From Candidatus Enterococcus ferrettii (GTDB lineage Bacteria > Bacillota > Bacilli > Lactobacillales > Enterococcaceae), in NCBI RefSeq assembly GCF_017377655.1, contig NZ_JAFREL010000020.1:147830-211829 (forward strand): a stretch of DNA of 64,000 bases. The letters run 5' to 3'. The translations under genes were made by a program, and so were the position numbers. The notes beneath the pieces are model-generated. The model searched no databases and was not told the origin of the DNA. It saw only the letters and a program-made list of their open reading frames with translations. Shown one piece after another: positions 43,571 through 53,910 of the stretch. Position 1 is the first letter of the stretch. Each line of letters opens with the position of its first letter.

Positions 43571-44518
43571 CTAGTTTAAAACAATCTTTTCCAGAAAATC
43601 CACCAGTTCTATCTGCTTCCAGCTATCAGCAATCGAATCATCGCCCGCCAGCATAAAACCTAGGAAAAACAAATAGAAATAATCCTTTCGGTACTCCGGC
43701 TGAAATTCTAGCTGAAATAAACCAAAAATCCGAGCAAAGGCTTCGTCATATTCCCCTGCCAGATACGCCTGATAGTACCGATGGTTCGCATGCACATCCA
43801 CTTCATTCCACATAAATTTGAAAAAATCGTGGAAGAAAAGATACTCTCCGGCCGTGTCCCAATCAATGTACCAGAGATTTTCATTCTCTTTTTCCAATAA
43901 AATATTTTCCGTCCACAAATCACCATGCAGCATCAGAAAAGGAAATTGAGCAGTTAGCAGGTCAGGCTGAATCTCCTTGACCAGCTTTTCAAGCCTTTCA
44001 TTGGGTTGAGCCAGAAATTCTGCCACACTATGTTTGGCAGCCATTGTTCGCTGCTGCAAGAAATAGCGTGTGTAGTCCTGATAAATTGTCTTTAAAATCA
44101 GCGGATCATCCTGAGTGGCTATCCTCCTAAAATCGATCCGCTCCTCTATCAATTGCAGCTTTTCGGCATTCCGCTGCTGCAGTAATGGCACGGAAAAGAA
44201 CGGTGAGAAATAGTTATAATGCTGAATTTTTTTCTGATAACTGGCTTTACTGCTGCACAGAATAAGTACAGTATCCTCAGAGAAAATTTTTATTTCACCA
44301 CTGCTGGTGAACCAGAGAATCGTGCCGGAAAACTGTTTGACCTTCTGCTCAGAGATGAGCACTCTCTGACTATTTTCCGGCTTATATTTACCAGCAATCA
44401 TCGGATGATTCATTTGATTTTCCAAGAAAAAAATCCGATCCTCTTCGGCACTGAAATACTCACCAGCTGCTAAGTATTGTGCCAATTTTTGCACTTGCTC
44501 TTCCCTCGTCAATTTCAT
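43571..44518 (-). CDS. Aminoglycoside phosphotransferase/choline kinase-fold protein (315 aa)
   Basis: The kinase catalytic loop LHGDLWTENILLE (Asp and Asn) and the metal site WYIDWDTAGEYLFFHD define the APH/choline kinase fold. The N-lobe is less typical and its nucleotide-binding Lys cannot be placed with confidence. It lies 16 bases after the DEAH helicase gene and is probably co-transcribed with it. An antibiotic target is not shown; many family members phosphorylate small metabolites. Confidence 0.8.
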   Translation of the reverse strand: MKLTREEQVQKLAQYLAAGEYFSAEEDRIFFLENQMNHPMIAGKYKPENSQRVLISEQKVKQFSGTILWFTSSGEIKIFSEDTVLILCSSKASYQKKIQHYNYFSPFFSVPLLQQRNAEKLQLIEERIDFRRIATQDDPLILKTIYQDYTRYFLQQRTMAAKHSVAEFLAQPNERLEKLVKEIQPDLLTAQFPFLMLHGDLWTENILLEKENENLWYIDWDTAGEYLFFHDFFKFMWNEVDVHANHRYYQAYLAGEYDEAFARIFGLFQLEFQPEYRKDYFYLFFLGFMLAGDDSIADSWKQIELVDFLEKIVLN

Positions 44519-44534
44519 TATTCCGCCCCTTCTC

Positions 44535-47000
44535 TTACGTCCAAATATTTTTCTGAGTCATTGTATTGTTGCGCACCTGGAAGGACTGAGCCATCCGGTA
44601 AGCCACCAATTTTTGACGTCCAATAGGATTTCGTGTATATACCAGCTGACATTTAGGAAACGGCTGCTGGTTTAACTCTTTGAGAAAAAGGCTAGCTGTC
44701 TGCTTGTTACGAGCAAAGCGTTCCGGCACCGGAAACACAACCTTTTTCCCTTCAGCTAAATACCTCGGATTCTCAATCGGTGCAAAAAGCTCTAAAATAA
44801 CCGCTGCAAAAAGCTGTCCCTCGCGATAGCTGGCGTTTTCAAGATAACAACTGAATTCCTGCTGATCAGCCTCTACCACTACCTTACGTTCAGCAATTTC
44901 ACCTAGCTGCTGCAAGGTCTTCTGAACACAGATTGCTAAGATTTTTTTTTGCGCACATTCCTTTTGCCATTGTTTCTGCTGTCCTCGAAGCTGCAAATAT
45001 TCCGACAAACTGCCGTTAAGCAATGATCGCCAAAAGGTTGGCTTTTTCGTATTTTTAACCACCACTGGCAACAATTCTTCTGGTCCTTGACTTTCCTGAT
45101 CCACTTTCCTGATAATGACCGGCATGGACAGGTGCCACCCACTTGCTAAAGCAGCGGTCCATCGTTCCTTTAGCTTAGTGCGTTCACTGGAAAAATAGAA
45201 CATCGACTGAGTGTAGGTTTCCATCGTAGTAGTTGTATAGTTCAGGGGCAAAGCAAAACGGTCTCCCCCGCTTTCGATTTTTGACGGCTCCTCAAAGGTT
45301 AGTCCTGAAATATAGCCCAAACGCCGAAATATTCTTGTCAAATCCGGCTGTTCAGTCAACGATACCCCCGGCAGTCCAACCCCTAAATGCCAAATATTCG
45401 TCACTTTATCTTGCGCACCTAACCGCAATCCACGCCCTCGCAGCTGCTGAGTTTGGACAAACGAAGATGCTTGATTAGCTAAAATCAATAAATTAATCGC
45501 TGGACAATCCCAGCCTTCTCCTAGCAAGCTGACCGTTCCTACCAAAATATTCAGCTTCTTCTCTGTTAATAATCGCGTAGCCGCCTGCATCAAAGCTTGG
45601 CGATTTTTGTCATCCATCGTTAGACAGAAGTAGCCCGAAATATAAGGATGTTCCTTCATGCCTATTGCTAACTCTGCCAGTTCAACCGTCACTAGTTGTT
45701 GCGGCAATAATAAAAATTCTCCGCAGATCGCACCGATTTGCTGCGTGGTACCCAGTAAAGAAACAATTTCATCAAACAATGGAACCACTCCATATGCTAA
45801 GGTATCGTCTCCTCCAGCCAACACCTCTTTACAAATGCGATCTGTCAGAACAACGGCCGTCATATCCTGCTTCAGTTGAACTTCTTCCTTTATCAGGATT
45901 TGACAAACCGCCTGTTTTTTCTCCGGAACAGCATGATTTGCGACCGTATCTGGATACTCTGGAAACATATGCAAGCCTTCGTCATACAACCAGCCAGCCT
46001 TTTTTAACTGATAGAAAATAGACAGATCTGGCTGCTGGGCGAAAAGCCGCTGATAAATCGTGTTTAGCTGTTTCTTGCCTAAAGGGGGAATCGCTGACTT
46101 CTTGCCCTGCTTCTTGGAAATACCTAAAAGCTGCCAATGCTCTGGCGTCAATTCATAGCCGTGGTAATTCAAAAAAATCAAGGCACTAGTAAAGAGCTCA
46201 AAATTTTCATATATCTCAGCTGAATGCTCTAGCGGCTGCTGAACAAAGTCCAAGGAAAGCAAATAGTCTACTGTTTCCTGGTTCTCCATCAACGCGGTTA
46301 CCAGTTCGTTTTGTTTCGCTAAAAATGCGAAATAATGCTGTGTAATTTCCTGATTAGCTGGGATCAAATATAGAAAATCCTGATGTGGACACAAAACCTC
46401 TTCCTTTACCAGCTCTGGGATGCTGATTTCCTCATCAATCATGCCATTCAGATCCAGATACTGCTTCCACTCCGCCTGCGAGCTGTCAATCGGCGGTGTC
46501 GCAGTCAGGGAAATCGTTAACAGCTTAGAATGCTTTTTCTTCAACGCAACCAGAAGTTCACCCCAGCTTTTCTTCAAATGATGCGCTTCGTCAAAGACTA
46601 GAAGCTCTAGGTGAAGTTGATCAAAGTAGGTTGGCTCTTCCTTCAAACGGTTATAGATGGTTTGATACGTCTCAACAGTGATTCGAGCTGGCTCTTCAAT
46701 TGTTCCTGAAAGATAGCAACTGTCCGCCGAATCGACTAAAAAAAACGCTTCAATTGTAGTCAGCCATTGCTTTTTTAAAAGCAGTGAAGGAACCAAAATC
46801 AATGTCTTGCAGTCCAATCGGCGAACCATTTCGATACCCAAAAAGGTTTTCCCTGCCCCCGGCGGAGCCACAAGATGAACGGAATCGTTGGTTAAATATG
46901 TGGAAAAATTAGCCAATAAACGCTTCTGATAACTGCGCCATTGAATCTTTTCATCCGATAGCCACAACTTGGTCCCCTCCCTTGCAAGTATTTCCTCCAT
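44535..47000 (-). CDS. DEAH-box SF2 helicase (821 aa)
   Basis: Motif I (VAPPGAGKTFLG), motif II DEAH (LVFDEAHHLKK), motif III (SLTATPP), and C-terminal motifs (LVGTVSLLGEGWDCPAINLLI, TQQLRGRGLRLG) identify a helicase related to type III restriction and UvrB/DEAD families. Roughly 200 extra residues at the C-terminus carry no recognised nuclease. A strong start is hard to choose: ATG at 47000 has AGGA 4 bases upstream. The gene begins after a terminator (47025-47060) and precedes the kinase-fold gene by 16 bases. Its context suggests an accessory, possibly nucleic-acid-defence role, unproven. Confidence 0.85.
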   Translation of the reverse strand: MEEILAREGTKLWLSDEKIQWRSYQKRLLANFSTYLTNDSVHLVAPPGAGKTFLGIEMVRRLDCKTLILVPSLLLKKQWLTTIEAFFLVDSADSCYLSGTIEEPARITVETYQTIYNRLKEEPTYFDQLHLELLVFDEAHHLKKSWGELLVALKKKHSKLLTISLTATPPIDSSQAEWKQYLDLNGMIDEEISIPELVKEEVLCPHQDFLYLIPANQEITQHYFAFLAKQNELVTALMENQETVDYLLSLDFVQQPLEHSAEIYENFELFTSALIFLNYHGYELTPEHWQLLGISKKQGKKSAIPPLGKKQLNTIYQRLFAQQPDLSIFYQLKKAGWLYDEGLHMFPEYPDTVANHAVPEKKQAVCQILIKEEVQLKQDMTAVVLTDRICKEVLAGGDDTLAYGVVPLFDEIVSLLGTTQQIGAICGEFLLLPQQLVTVELAELAIGMKEHPYISGYFCLTMDDKNRQALMQAATRLLTEKKLNILVGTVSLLGEGWDCPAINLLILANQASSFVQTQQLRGRGLRLGAQDKVTNIWHLGVGLPGVSLTEQPDLTRIFRRLGYISGLTFEEPSKIESGGDRFALPLNYTTTTMETYTQSMFYFSSERTKLKERWTAALASGWHLSMPVIIRKVDQESQGPEELLPVVVKNTKKPTFWRSLLNGSLSEYLQLRGQQKQWQKECAQKKILAICVQKTLQQLGEIAERKVVVEADQQEFSCYLENASYREGQLFAAVILELFAPIENPRYLAEGKKVVFPVPERFARNKQTASLFLKELNQQPFPKCQLVYTRNPIGRQKLVAYRMAQSFQVRNNTMTQKNIWT

Positions 47001-47024
47001 TATATCCTAAATGATCCTCGCAAA

Positions 47025-47060
47025 AAAACTGCGGACAACCCTAATGGTCATCCGCAGTTT
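47025..47060 (-). terminator. Terminator hairpin upstream of the DEAH helicase
   Basis: AAACTGCGGA and TCCGCAGTTT form a 10-pair stem followed on the minus strand by TTTTTTT. What it terminates is unclear, since no intact minus-strand gene lies upstream. It may serve the gene remnant at about 47.1-47.3 kb. Confidence 0.75.
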
Positions 47061-47541
47061 CTCATAGGCTTCTTTCTCAACCAATCCAATTCGTATTAGG
47101 TTTTTATCTACTGCAAATGGAAAAATTTTCTGCTTCACAAGTATCATGTCCTTTGTCATTGTTCGACATTTCATGAGCATTATTAACAACCAAACTATTT
47201 TTAGTATCATAAGCTAACTTGCGGCTTCAACATTCGCTGCTCTATTTTTAACAGTAGTGGCCTCCAAATATGAAAAATTAATAGTTATTGAAATATTTGA
47301 CGAATAGCCGCCGCAAAAAAAGGCCAAAACAGCCCTTTTGAAATTTTATTTCGACTAAATCAACACAAAATTGACCTTCATTAAATAACGTCATTTATAT
47401 TTAGATTTCCACTTTCTTTGCTTGATTTATTAACCTTATTTTTCTCATTGTACCTTTCTACAACCGTAATAAAATAAAACGATCCATACGATTTTTTTAT
47501 ATTTCATCCAATATGAAATGAATATTAGGTAAAATTAATTG

Positions 47542-47570
47542 TTGAATGTAGCAGATTTTTACGGTATTCT
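47542..47570 (+). promoter_or_regulatory. Promoter of the basic-tailed protein gene
   Basis: TTGAAT (47542-47547), 17 bases, TATTCT (47565-47570), about 105 bases before the ATG. Confidence 0.5.
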
Positions 47571-47676
47571 ATAAACAAATTATTAGAACGCTTCCAATTA
47601 TTTGCTAACTGAACCTTCAGAATAATTGATGCAGATTACGTAATAAAAAATTAGATTCCCCTAAGGAGATAAAAAA

Positions 47677-48669
47677 ATGACAACCCAATCACCTGTGAAC
47701 AAATCAACCCAGCCCTTCGGAAAAAGACAGATTTTCACGCTAAAAAAACGCGATACGCTTTCTAAACGCTTAGAAGCTTATTTACTGGAGACAAAAAACT
47801 CCGCTCGCTTTATTCAATTTTGCGTAGCAATTATGATCCGCAATGCATTTAGTCCGCTTGATCTATCCTTTGTCGCAAAAGAACACGTTCGCGACTTATT
47901 CCTAAATGGCGAAGTCCCCGCCTCCGTTCGTCATTTATGCCTATACTTCCAAGATTATTTCACAACCGAGAAAGAATGGCAGACTGTCATCAGCCATCTC
48001 TATAAAAACCAGCAGGAATTCAACCAGCTTACTCAGGAAACGCGTTTACATATTGAATCTTTACGCCCCGCATTAATTTCTGGGGAACAGCCCGTCGACA
48101 GAAAACGAAAACTAAAGGCTGCCTTCTTAGATGAAGCAGGTAAAATGCACAATTGGAGCTTAAGCAATGTCGTGTGTCTTCGCTCGCCCCAAGAGCATTT
48201 AGCTCTTTTAAACATCTTAGGGGAGTTAACCATTTTCCAAAAGGAGGAGGTACGTCAATTTACTCAAGTAGTTTGGCTGGATTTTGCCATCGATGAACGT
48301 TCTCGCAACTTCGACATTCGCAATGAGGAAGACCCGATGTATCAAGCCAAGGAACCCGTGCAAGAACAATCGGAAAAAACTCCGGCTAAAAAGCAATCCA
48401 TTAAAAAATCTATGCCAAAGGACGTTGCCAAAGAAAACTCGCAGGCAGACCAGTCAACCACGTCTGCTAATCAGTCGCAGCAGACCCAGCATTCAACCCT
48501 GTCAGAGAAGAAAAAGCTTGGTAAAACCCCGATGGATCGGATGCCCAGCTGGAAAAACTTAAATGCCGTTGGCAAAATACCGAAAGAAGAGAAGGATCTT
48601 GAGTTAGAAAAAGCCGTACGAAAGAAAACCGGCAAGAAAAAGAATCGCAAGCGGAACAAACGAAAATAG
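47677..48669 (+). CDS. Unrecognised protein with a strongly basic disordered tail (330 aa)
   Basis: Residues about 20-215 look like a folded, mostly helical domain without known motifs (QFCVAIMIRNAFSPLDLSF, LHIESLRPALIS). Residues about 225-300 are Gln/Ser/Thr/Lys-rich and probably disordered. The last ~20 residues are almost all Lys/Arg (KKTGKKKNRKRNKRK), which suggests nucleic acid or ribosome binding. AAGGAGAT precedes the ATG by 7 bases, and the gene stands alone with its own promoter. No family is recognised. Confidence 0.75.
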   Translation: MTTQSPVNKSTQPFGKRQIFTLKKRDTLSKRLEAYLLETKNSARFIQFCVAIMIRNAFSPLDLSFVAKEHVRDLFLNGEVPASVRHLCLYFQDYFTTEKEWQTVISHLYKNQQEFNQLTQETRLHIESLRPALISGEQPVDRKRKLKAAFLDEAGKMHNWSLSNVVCLRSPQEHLALLNILGELTIFQKEEVRQFTQVVWLDFAIDERSRNFDIRNEEDPMYQAKEPVQEQSEKTPAKKQSIKKSMPKDVAKENSQADQSTTSANQSQQTQHSTLSEKKKLGKTPMDRMPSWKNLNAVGKIPKEEKDLELEKAVRKKTGKKKNRKRNKRK

Positions 48670-48818
48670 TTGACCAGCTTTTTTGCTTTAAGAATCATGG
48701 TTCTTGAACACTGTTTGAAGTCGTTGATCCGGTTGGAATAAATACTTCTTCCATCTTGTTTTGGTGAGAAATTGCTTGATGTAGCTGCTGCCTGAAAAGA
48801 GTAAATGAACATTCAAAA

Positions 48819-48847
48819 AAACCAGAAATGACGGGCATCTCTGGTTT
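48819..48847 (-). terminator. Terminator of the PTS operon
   Basis: AAACCAGA and TCTGGTTT form an 8-pair stem, followed on the minus strand by TTTTTTT, just after the EIIA stop codon. Confidence 0.8.
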
Positions 48848-48853
48848 GGTTTA

Positions 48854-49321
48854 CTAGATAACTTCACCTACAGCTTCACCATGCTCAACAGTTTTTTCGA
48901 CGACGGACAGCTGCCGGTCTATTTGAGATGGTAAAAGGACCATAATTGTCGCTGGCTTGCCTTTTTCCTTTAAAAAATCAATGTCCATATGGGCCAGCTT
49001 AGTGGTTCCATCAACGGAATCACCTTCCTTTACAAGGATGTCAAAGCCCTGTCCTTCGAGTTCAACGGTATCAATGCCGAGATGGATCAGAATTTCTACG
49101 CCTGCTTGTGTTTTTAAGCCAATCGCGTGCTTAGTAGGAAAGACGGAGGTTACTTTCGATTCAGCCGGTCCGTAGATTTCAACTGCGGTTGGTTCAACTG
49201 CGTAGCCGGGACCCATCATACCTGTGGAAAAAACCGGATCATTTACCTTTTCTAAATTGAGTAGTTCACCATCGGCTGGTGCATAAAGTTCATTTTTCTT
49301 CTTTTTCAAAAATCCAAGCAT
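48854..49321 (-). CDS. PTS EIIA, glucose family (155 aa)
   Basis: The EIIA-Glc fold is clear: ADGELLNLEKVNDPVFS, FPTKHAIGLKT with His65 and ILIHLGIDTVEL with phospho-acceptor His80. It is a free-standing EIIA. The EIICB of this operon (52011-53603) has no A domain, so this protein supplies the missing phosphate carrier between HPr and EIIB. AGGAGG precedes the ATG. Confidence 0.92.
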   Translation of the reverse strand: MLGFLKKKKNELYAPADGELLNLEKVNDPVFSTGMMGPGYAVEPTAVEIYGPAESKVTSVFPTKHAIGLKTQAGVEILIHLGIDTVELEGQGFDILVKEGDSVDGTTKLAHMDIDFLKEKGKPATIMVLLPSQIDRQLSVVEKTVEHGEAVGEVI

Positions 49322-49334
49322 TGGGTTCCTCCTG

Positions 49335-49784
49335 TTATTGAATTAATGTTAGGGCAACAACCAGCACAGATAAAATGCCTACTAAGCCCATTAAGGTATA
49401 CGTTTCAAACTGAACAGACCAAGCTGTTTCGCAAGTGTTCTTTAGCTGCTCATTTTTTAACGATTTACGGTATAAATAGAGTAAAACGGTTCCAATTAAG
49501 TTGGCAGTAATAGCCTGCTGCAGCATGGAAAATAATAGAAAGTGGTTCAACAGCTTTTCATTCGTTTCTTTCGTAGTTAAACGATACAGCAAATATGCCT
49601 GAATCAGCAGCAAACAGCTTAATAAAAATGTCAGCGTTAATGAGGGGATGTTTGTCAGCAACGAGCCCACCGAGCTGCCTTTGACAGTCGCAAAGGTCAA
49701 TAGATACATAAAGAATAAAAAAGGTAATAATAGCCAGTAGCTTAACACTAAACTTTTACGTTTCGTGTTGTTTAGTTGATTCAT
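49335..49784 (-). CDS. Four-helix membrane protein in the PTS operon, unknown (149 aa)
   Basis: Four hydrophobic segments (about 12-32, 42-62, 78-100 and 125-148) separated by short charged loops. There is no recognised family. The ATG at 49784 overlaps the RpiR gene end by 29 bases, with no strong ribosome binding site, so translation is likely coupled. It precedes the EIIA gene by 13 bases. Confidence 0.65.
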   Translation of the reverse strand: MNQLNNTKRKSLVLSYWLLLPFLFFMYLLTFATVKGSSVGSLLTNIPSLTLTFLLSCLLLIQAYLLYRLTTKETNEKLLNHFLLFSMLQQAITANLIGTVLLYLYRKSLKNEQLKNTCETAWSVQFETYTLMGLVGILSVLVVALTLIQ

Positions 49785-50553
49785 TTTTCTGATCAGCATG
49801 TTTTGTAAATTCACCATACTTTCTAAATAGATAATCCATGGCACAGCTTAAACCGATTAAACTTTCTGAGATAAAGGATTTTCGACCAACAATAATTGGT
49901 GTTGCGTAATAAAACAAAGAATAATCTGCCTTACGGCTAAAGTAATTGTCACCAAAGGAAGTAATAGCTGCTGTTGTAATGCCTCGCATGGCCAAAATAT
50001 CCAAATTTTCTTTGACATCGTCGGTTTCTCCGCTCAAAGAAGCAAAGATCACCAAATCAGTCTTTTTAATCATTGGCATTGAGATGTCGAACTCGGTTTT
50101 ATTGGGCAAAATAATGACCCGCTTCTCGACACAAATCATTAATTTAGAAAATTCCTCTATTACCTTTCGCTGGGAATAGCCCGTACCATAACAGTAAATT
50201 GTCTCTGAATCATCCATTTTCTGCAGCAGCTTCGTCATGTCCTGACTTTTTAAGTAGTCGAGGGTTCGAGTGATATCACTGATTTGTGTCGCCACGCTGT
50301 CAACGTTTGGCCCCTTATAAGAGTCAGAGACTCGATTCTGCTTCAAAAAGTACTTAAATTCTGAAAAACCAGTAAAACCCAGTTTTTTAGTTAACCGCAG
50401 AATTGTTGACTTTGAGGTATGTACAGCATCCGCCAGCTCGATAATATTCATGTGTTCAGTAGCTGCCTGATTGTCTAGAATAAATCCAATAATTTCTTTG
50501 TCTAATTCGCCTAATTCTCTTTGGTGCTGCTGAGCAATTCCAGCTAAATCCAT
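49756..50553 (-). CDS. RpiR/MurR-family regulator with SIS domain (265 aa)
   Basis: An N-terminal HTH (ELADAVHTSKSTILRLTKKLGFTGFSEFKYFLK) and a C-terminal sugar-phosphate-binding SIS domain (YCYGTGYSQRKVIEEFSKLM, VIFASLSGETDDVKENLDI). It probably senses a phosphorylated disaccharide or glucose phosphate and controls the PTS genes. It has its own candidate promoter (50586-50614) downstream of a hairpin (50623-50646), so it can be expressed apart from the upstream genes. Confidence 0.9.
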   Translation of the reverse strand: MDLAGIAQQHQRELGELDKEIIGFILDNQAATEHMNIIELADAVHTSKSTILRLTKKLGFTGFSEFKYFLKQNRVSDSYKGPNVDSVATQISDITRTLDYLKSQDMTKLLQKMDDSETIYCYGTGYSQRKVIEEFSKLMICVEKRVIILPNKTEFDISMPMIKKTDLVIFASLSGETDDVKENLDILAMRGITTAAITSFGDNYFSRKADYSLFYYATPIIVGRKSFISESLIGLSCAMDYLFRKYGEFTKHADQKNESTKQHET

Positions 50554-50585
50554 ATAATCGCCTCTTCGTTTTTGTCATTGTCATT

Positions 50586-50614
50586 ATTATAGAAGATTTG
50601 GTCATAAATATGAA
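50586..50614 (-). promoter_or_regulatory. Internal promoter before the RpiR gene
   Basis: TTCATA (50609-50614), 17 bases, TATAAT (50586-50591) on the minus strand. Confidence 0.5.
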
Positions 50615-50622
50615 TTGAAATC

Positions 50623-50646
50623 AGGAAGCAAGCTAAGTTGCTTCCT
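50623..50646 (-). terminator. Hairpin between GH4 and RpiR genes
   Basis: AGGAAGCAA and TTGCTTCCT form a perfect 9-pair stem 11 bases after the GH4 stop codon. The following T-run is weak, so partial termination or mRNA end protection is likely. Confidence 0.6.
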
Positions 50647-50656
50647 AATTCCGCGA

Positions 50657-51988
<1,332 letters not shown>

Positions 51989-52010
51989 TTAAATCAGTCT
52001 CTCCTTATAG

Positions 52011-53603
52011 TTAATCATTTATTTTAAGCAACTGCTCGAATTGCTCCCGCACTTGCGGAACATCCAATCCAACAATTACCTGAAACGCATTGCCATTTCT
52101 TACAACACCATGAGCCCCACCTTCTCTGAAGGAATCATCTGGCTGTACCAGGTTTTCATTTTTGACAGTAATTCTTAAACGAGTCGCACAATTATTCACT
52201 TTTTCGATATTATCTGTACCGCCAAAGGCTTCTAAATAGATTGCAGCTTGTTGAGTATAACGGTTCCCGCCATCAGCAGTGGCCATTGCACCCGCTCCAG
52301 CCTGACGCTCTTTGTAATCCTTTTTAGTAAATAATTTAACATCGGCGGTCTCTTCTCGACCCGGTGTCGCAAAATTAAATTTCAGAATTAAGAAGCGGAA
52401 AACAAAGAAGTAAATTGCCACAAAGGCTAAACCAATGACCAGCTGTGTGAAAATCATTCCTTTGTGGTTGGCGAATAGGGGAATCCAATTCTTCGCCAGT
52501 AAATCAATAAATCCGCCCCCCATATCACCTACTACACCAAATCCGTACATTGTTGCCGCCATGGTTGCTGCTAAAATAGCGTGTACAGCGAACAAGGCTG
52601 GGGATACAAATAGGAAGGTGAATTCTAATGGCTCGGTAATTCCTGCCAGAACAGCTGTTAAGGTTGCCGGAATTAAAATGGCCAGTACCTTTTTCTTATT
52701 CTCTGGCTTAGCCGTAAAGTAGAAGGCCATCGCGATTCCTGGAGAAGCAAATATTTTTGAATTGCCGTGAAGAGCAAAACCACCCTCTGGAAACAGCTGC
52801 TTCAATGGTGTTGTCACCTGAGAATACTCCGTTAAGTGTGCCATCCAATATTTGGTAATGCCATCCTCTACTACCGCTGGACCATAAATAAATGGTGTGT
52901 AAATGAAATGATGCAGCCCGGTTGGGATCAAAATTCGTTCCAGGAAAGTATAGAGCCAAACGCCAAAAATTCCAGCACTGGCTAAAAAGCCTTGTAAAGA
53001 ACTAATACCCATTTGAACCTTCGGCCATACTAGACAAATAATAAAAGCCACCGGCAGCATCGTGAAGAATCCTAAAATCACTACTAAGGATGAGCCTTGA
53101 AAAATACCTAAGAAATCAGGCAGCTTGGTATCGAAAAAGCGATTATGCAAAAATACAACAATAGCAGAAATTAAAATCGCTCCAACAATCCCCGTGTCCA
53201 AGGTCTTAATCCCCGCAATCATCTTCATGCCGCTTTCGCCACCAACCTCTTGAGCAAAATTCACGCCGAAGAATCTGCCGAAATATTCCAGCATCGCGCT
53301 GACAAAATATTGAAAAGTTAAATAGACTACGAAGGCCTCCATTGCTGCTCGAGCATTGGCCTTTTTAGCCAACCCAATCGGCAAGCCGATGACAAACAGC
53401 AGCTCCATTTGGTTAAACACTGTCCAAGCACCATTTTCGAGAACAGACCAGATTCCATACCAAACAGTTCCTTCGTTGGCAATACTGCCTACTAGCATCG
53501 GATTTTTAAAAATAATTGCTAAAGCCACCATAATTCCCGAAAAAGAGAATAATAAAACTGGTGTAAACATCGCGCCGCCAAAGCGCTGAATTTTTTCCAT
53601 CAT
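52011..53603 (-). CDS. Alpha-glucoside PTS transporter EIICB (530 aa)
   Basis: An N-terminal IIC domain with about ten helices (residues 1-420, including GFALHGNSKIFASPGIAMAFY and ITEPLEFTFLF) is joined to a C-terminal IIB domain with phospho-Cys in NNCATRLRI (about residue 478). No IIA is attached. It imports and phosphorylates an alpha-glucoside, most likely maltose or an isomer, given the GH4 partner. It is the first gene of the operon, with promoter and cre-like site at 53641-53669. Confidence 0.93.
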   Translation of the reverse strand: MMEKIQRFGGAMFTPVLLFSFSGIMVALAIIFKNPMLVGSIANEGTVWYGIWSVLENGAWTVFNQMELLFVIGLPIGLAKKANARAAMEAFVVYLTFQYFVSAMLEYFGRFFGVNFAQEVGGESGMKMIAGIKTLDTGIVGAILISAIVVFLHNRFFDTKLPDFLGIFQGSSLVVILGFFTMLPVAFIICLVWPKVQMGISSLQGFLASAGIFGVWLYTFLERILIPTGLHHFIYTPFIYGPAVVEDGITKYWMAHLTEYSQVTTPLKQLFPEGGFALHGNSKIFASPGIAMAFYFTAKPENKKKVLAILIPATLTAVLAGITEPLEFTFLFVSPALFAVHAILAATMAATMYGFGVVGDMGGGFIDLLAKNWIPLFANHKGMIFTQLVIGLAFVAIYFFVFRFLILKFNFATPGREETADVKLFTKKDYKERQAGAGAMATADGGNRYTQQAAIYLEAFGGTDNIEKVNNCATRLRITVKNENLVQPDDSFREGGAHGVVRNGNAFQVIVGLDVPQVREQFEQLLKIND

Positions 53604-53640
53604 AGTGGGAAATAACCTCCTCTTTATTTGCTATGCCCTA

Positions 53641-53669
53641 GTTATACCAGCTAAGGAATTCGCTTACAA
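53641..53669 (-). promoter_or_regulatory. Promoter of the alpha-glucoside PTS operon with overlapping cre-like site
   Basis: TTGTAA (53664-53669), 17 bases, TATAAC (53641-53646) on the minus strand. TGTAAGCGAATTCC (53655-53668) matches the cre consensus at about 11 of 14 positions and covers the -35, so CcpA would block RNA polymerase. Confidence 0.65.
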
Positions 53670-53910
53670 TGCCTGATAGTCCTTTAGAGAAGCCGTTTCT
53701 TCAAAAGAAAAAAAGTGTCATGCTGCGGGAAATTTCTCAAAAAAGCATGACCAACCGTCTTTTCAGCTAAATATCCCTCAAACTTTAGAAACATTTTAGA
53801 ATTGGTTGAGAGTTATCTGAAAAAGAAACCGTAAACTGATAAGTATAGAAGGTCAGTTAACTGATTCGGCCTTAACAAAACTAAACTTAACTAAAAAGGA
53901 GCAGCATACC
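53670..53910. other. Divergent intergenic region between the PTS and BcrA-like genes
   Basis: Apart from the PTS promoter and an AAGGAG site before 53911, no clear promoter for the plus-strand ABC genes was found. No gene is visible. Confidence 0.4.

Larger units (their letters stand above)
47001..47676. other. Intergenic region with terminator, possible gene remnant and promoter
   Basis: A terminator hairpin lies at 47025-47060. Upstream of it on the minus strand, protein-like sequence ending ...FSICSR at about 47085 can be followed back to about 47290 only by adding one base near 47213, which suggests a frameshifted small gene. The rest (47290-47640) is very AT-rich with no gene. A plus-strand promoter lies at 47542-47570. 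Confidence 0.4.

Noticed and set aside
47007..47210. 67-codon minus-strand reading frame before the DEAH helicase
   Set aside because: Its last third is formed by the terminator hairpin at 47025-47060 and it has no ribosome binding site.
48471..48812. 113-codon minus-strand reading frame
   Set aside because: Overlaps the basic-tailed gene; its Phe-rich runs are the complement of Lys codons.
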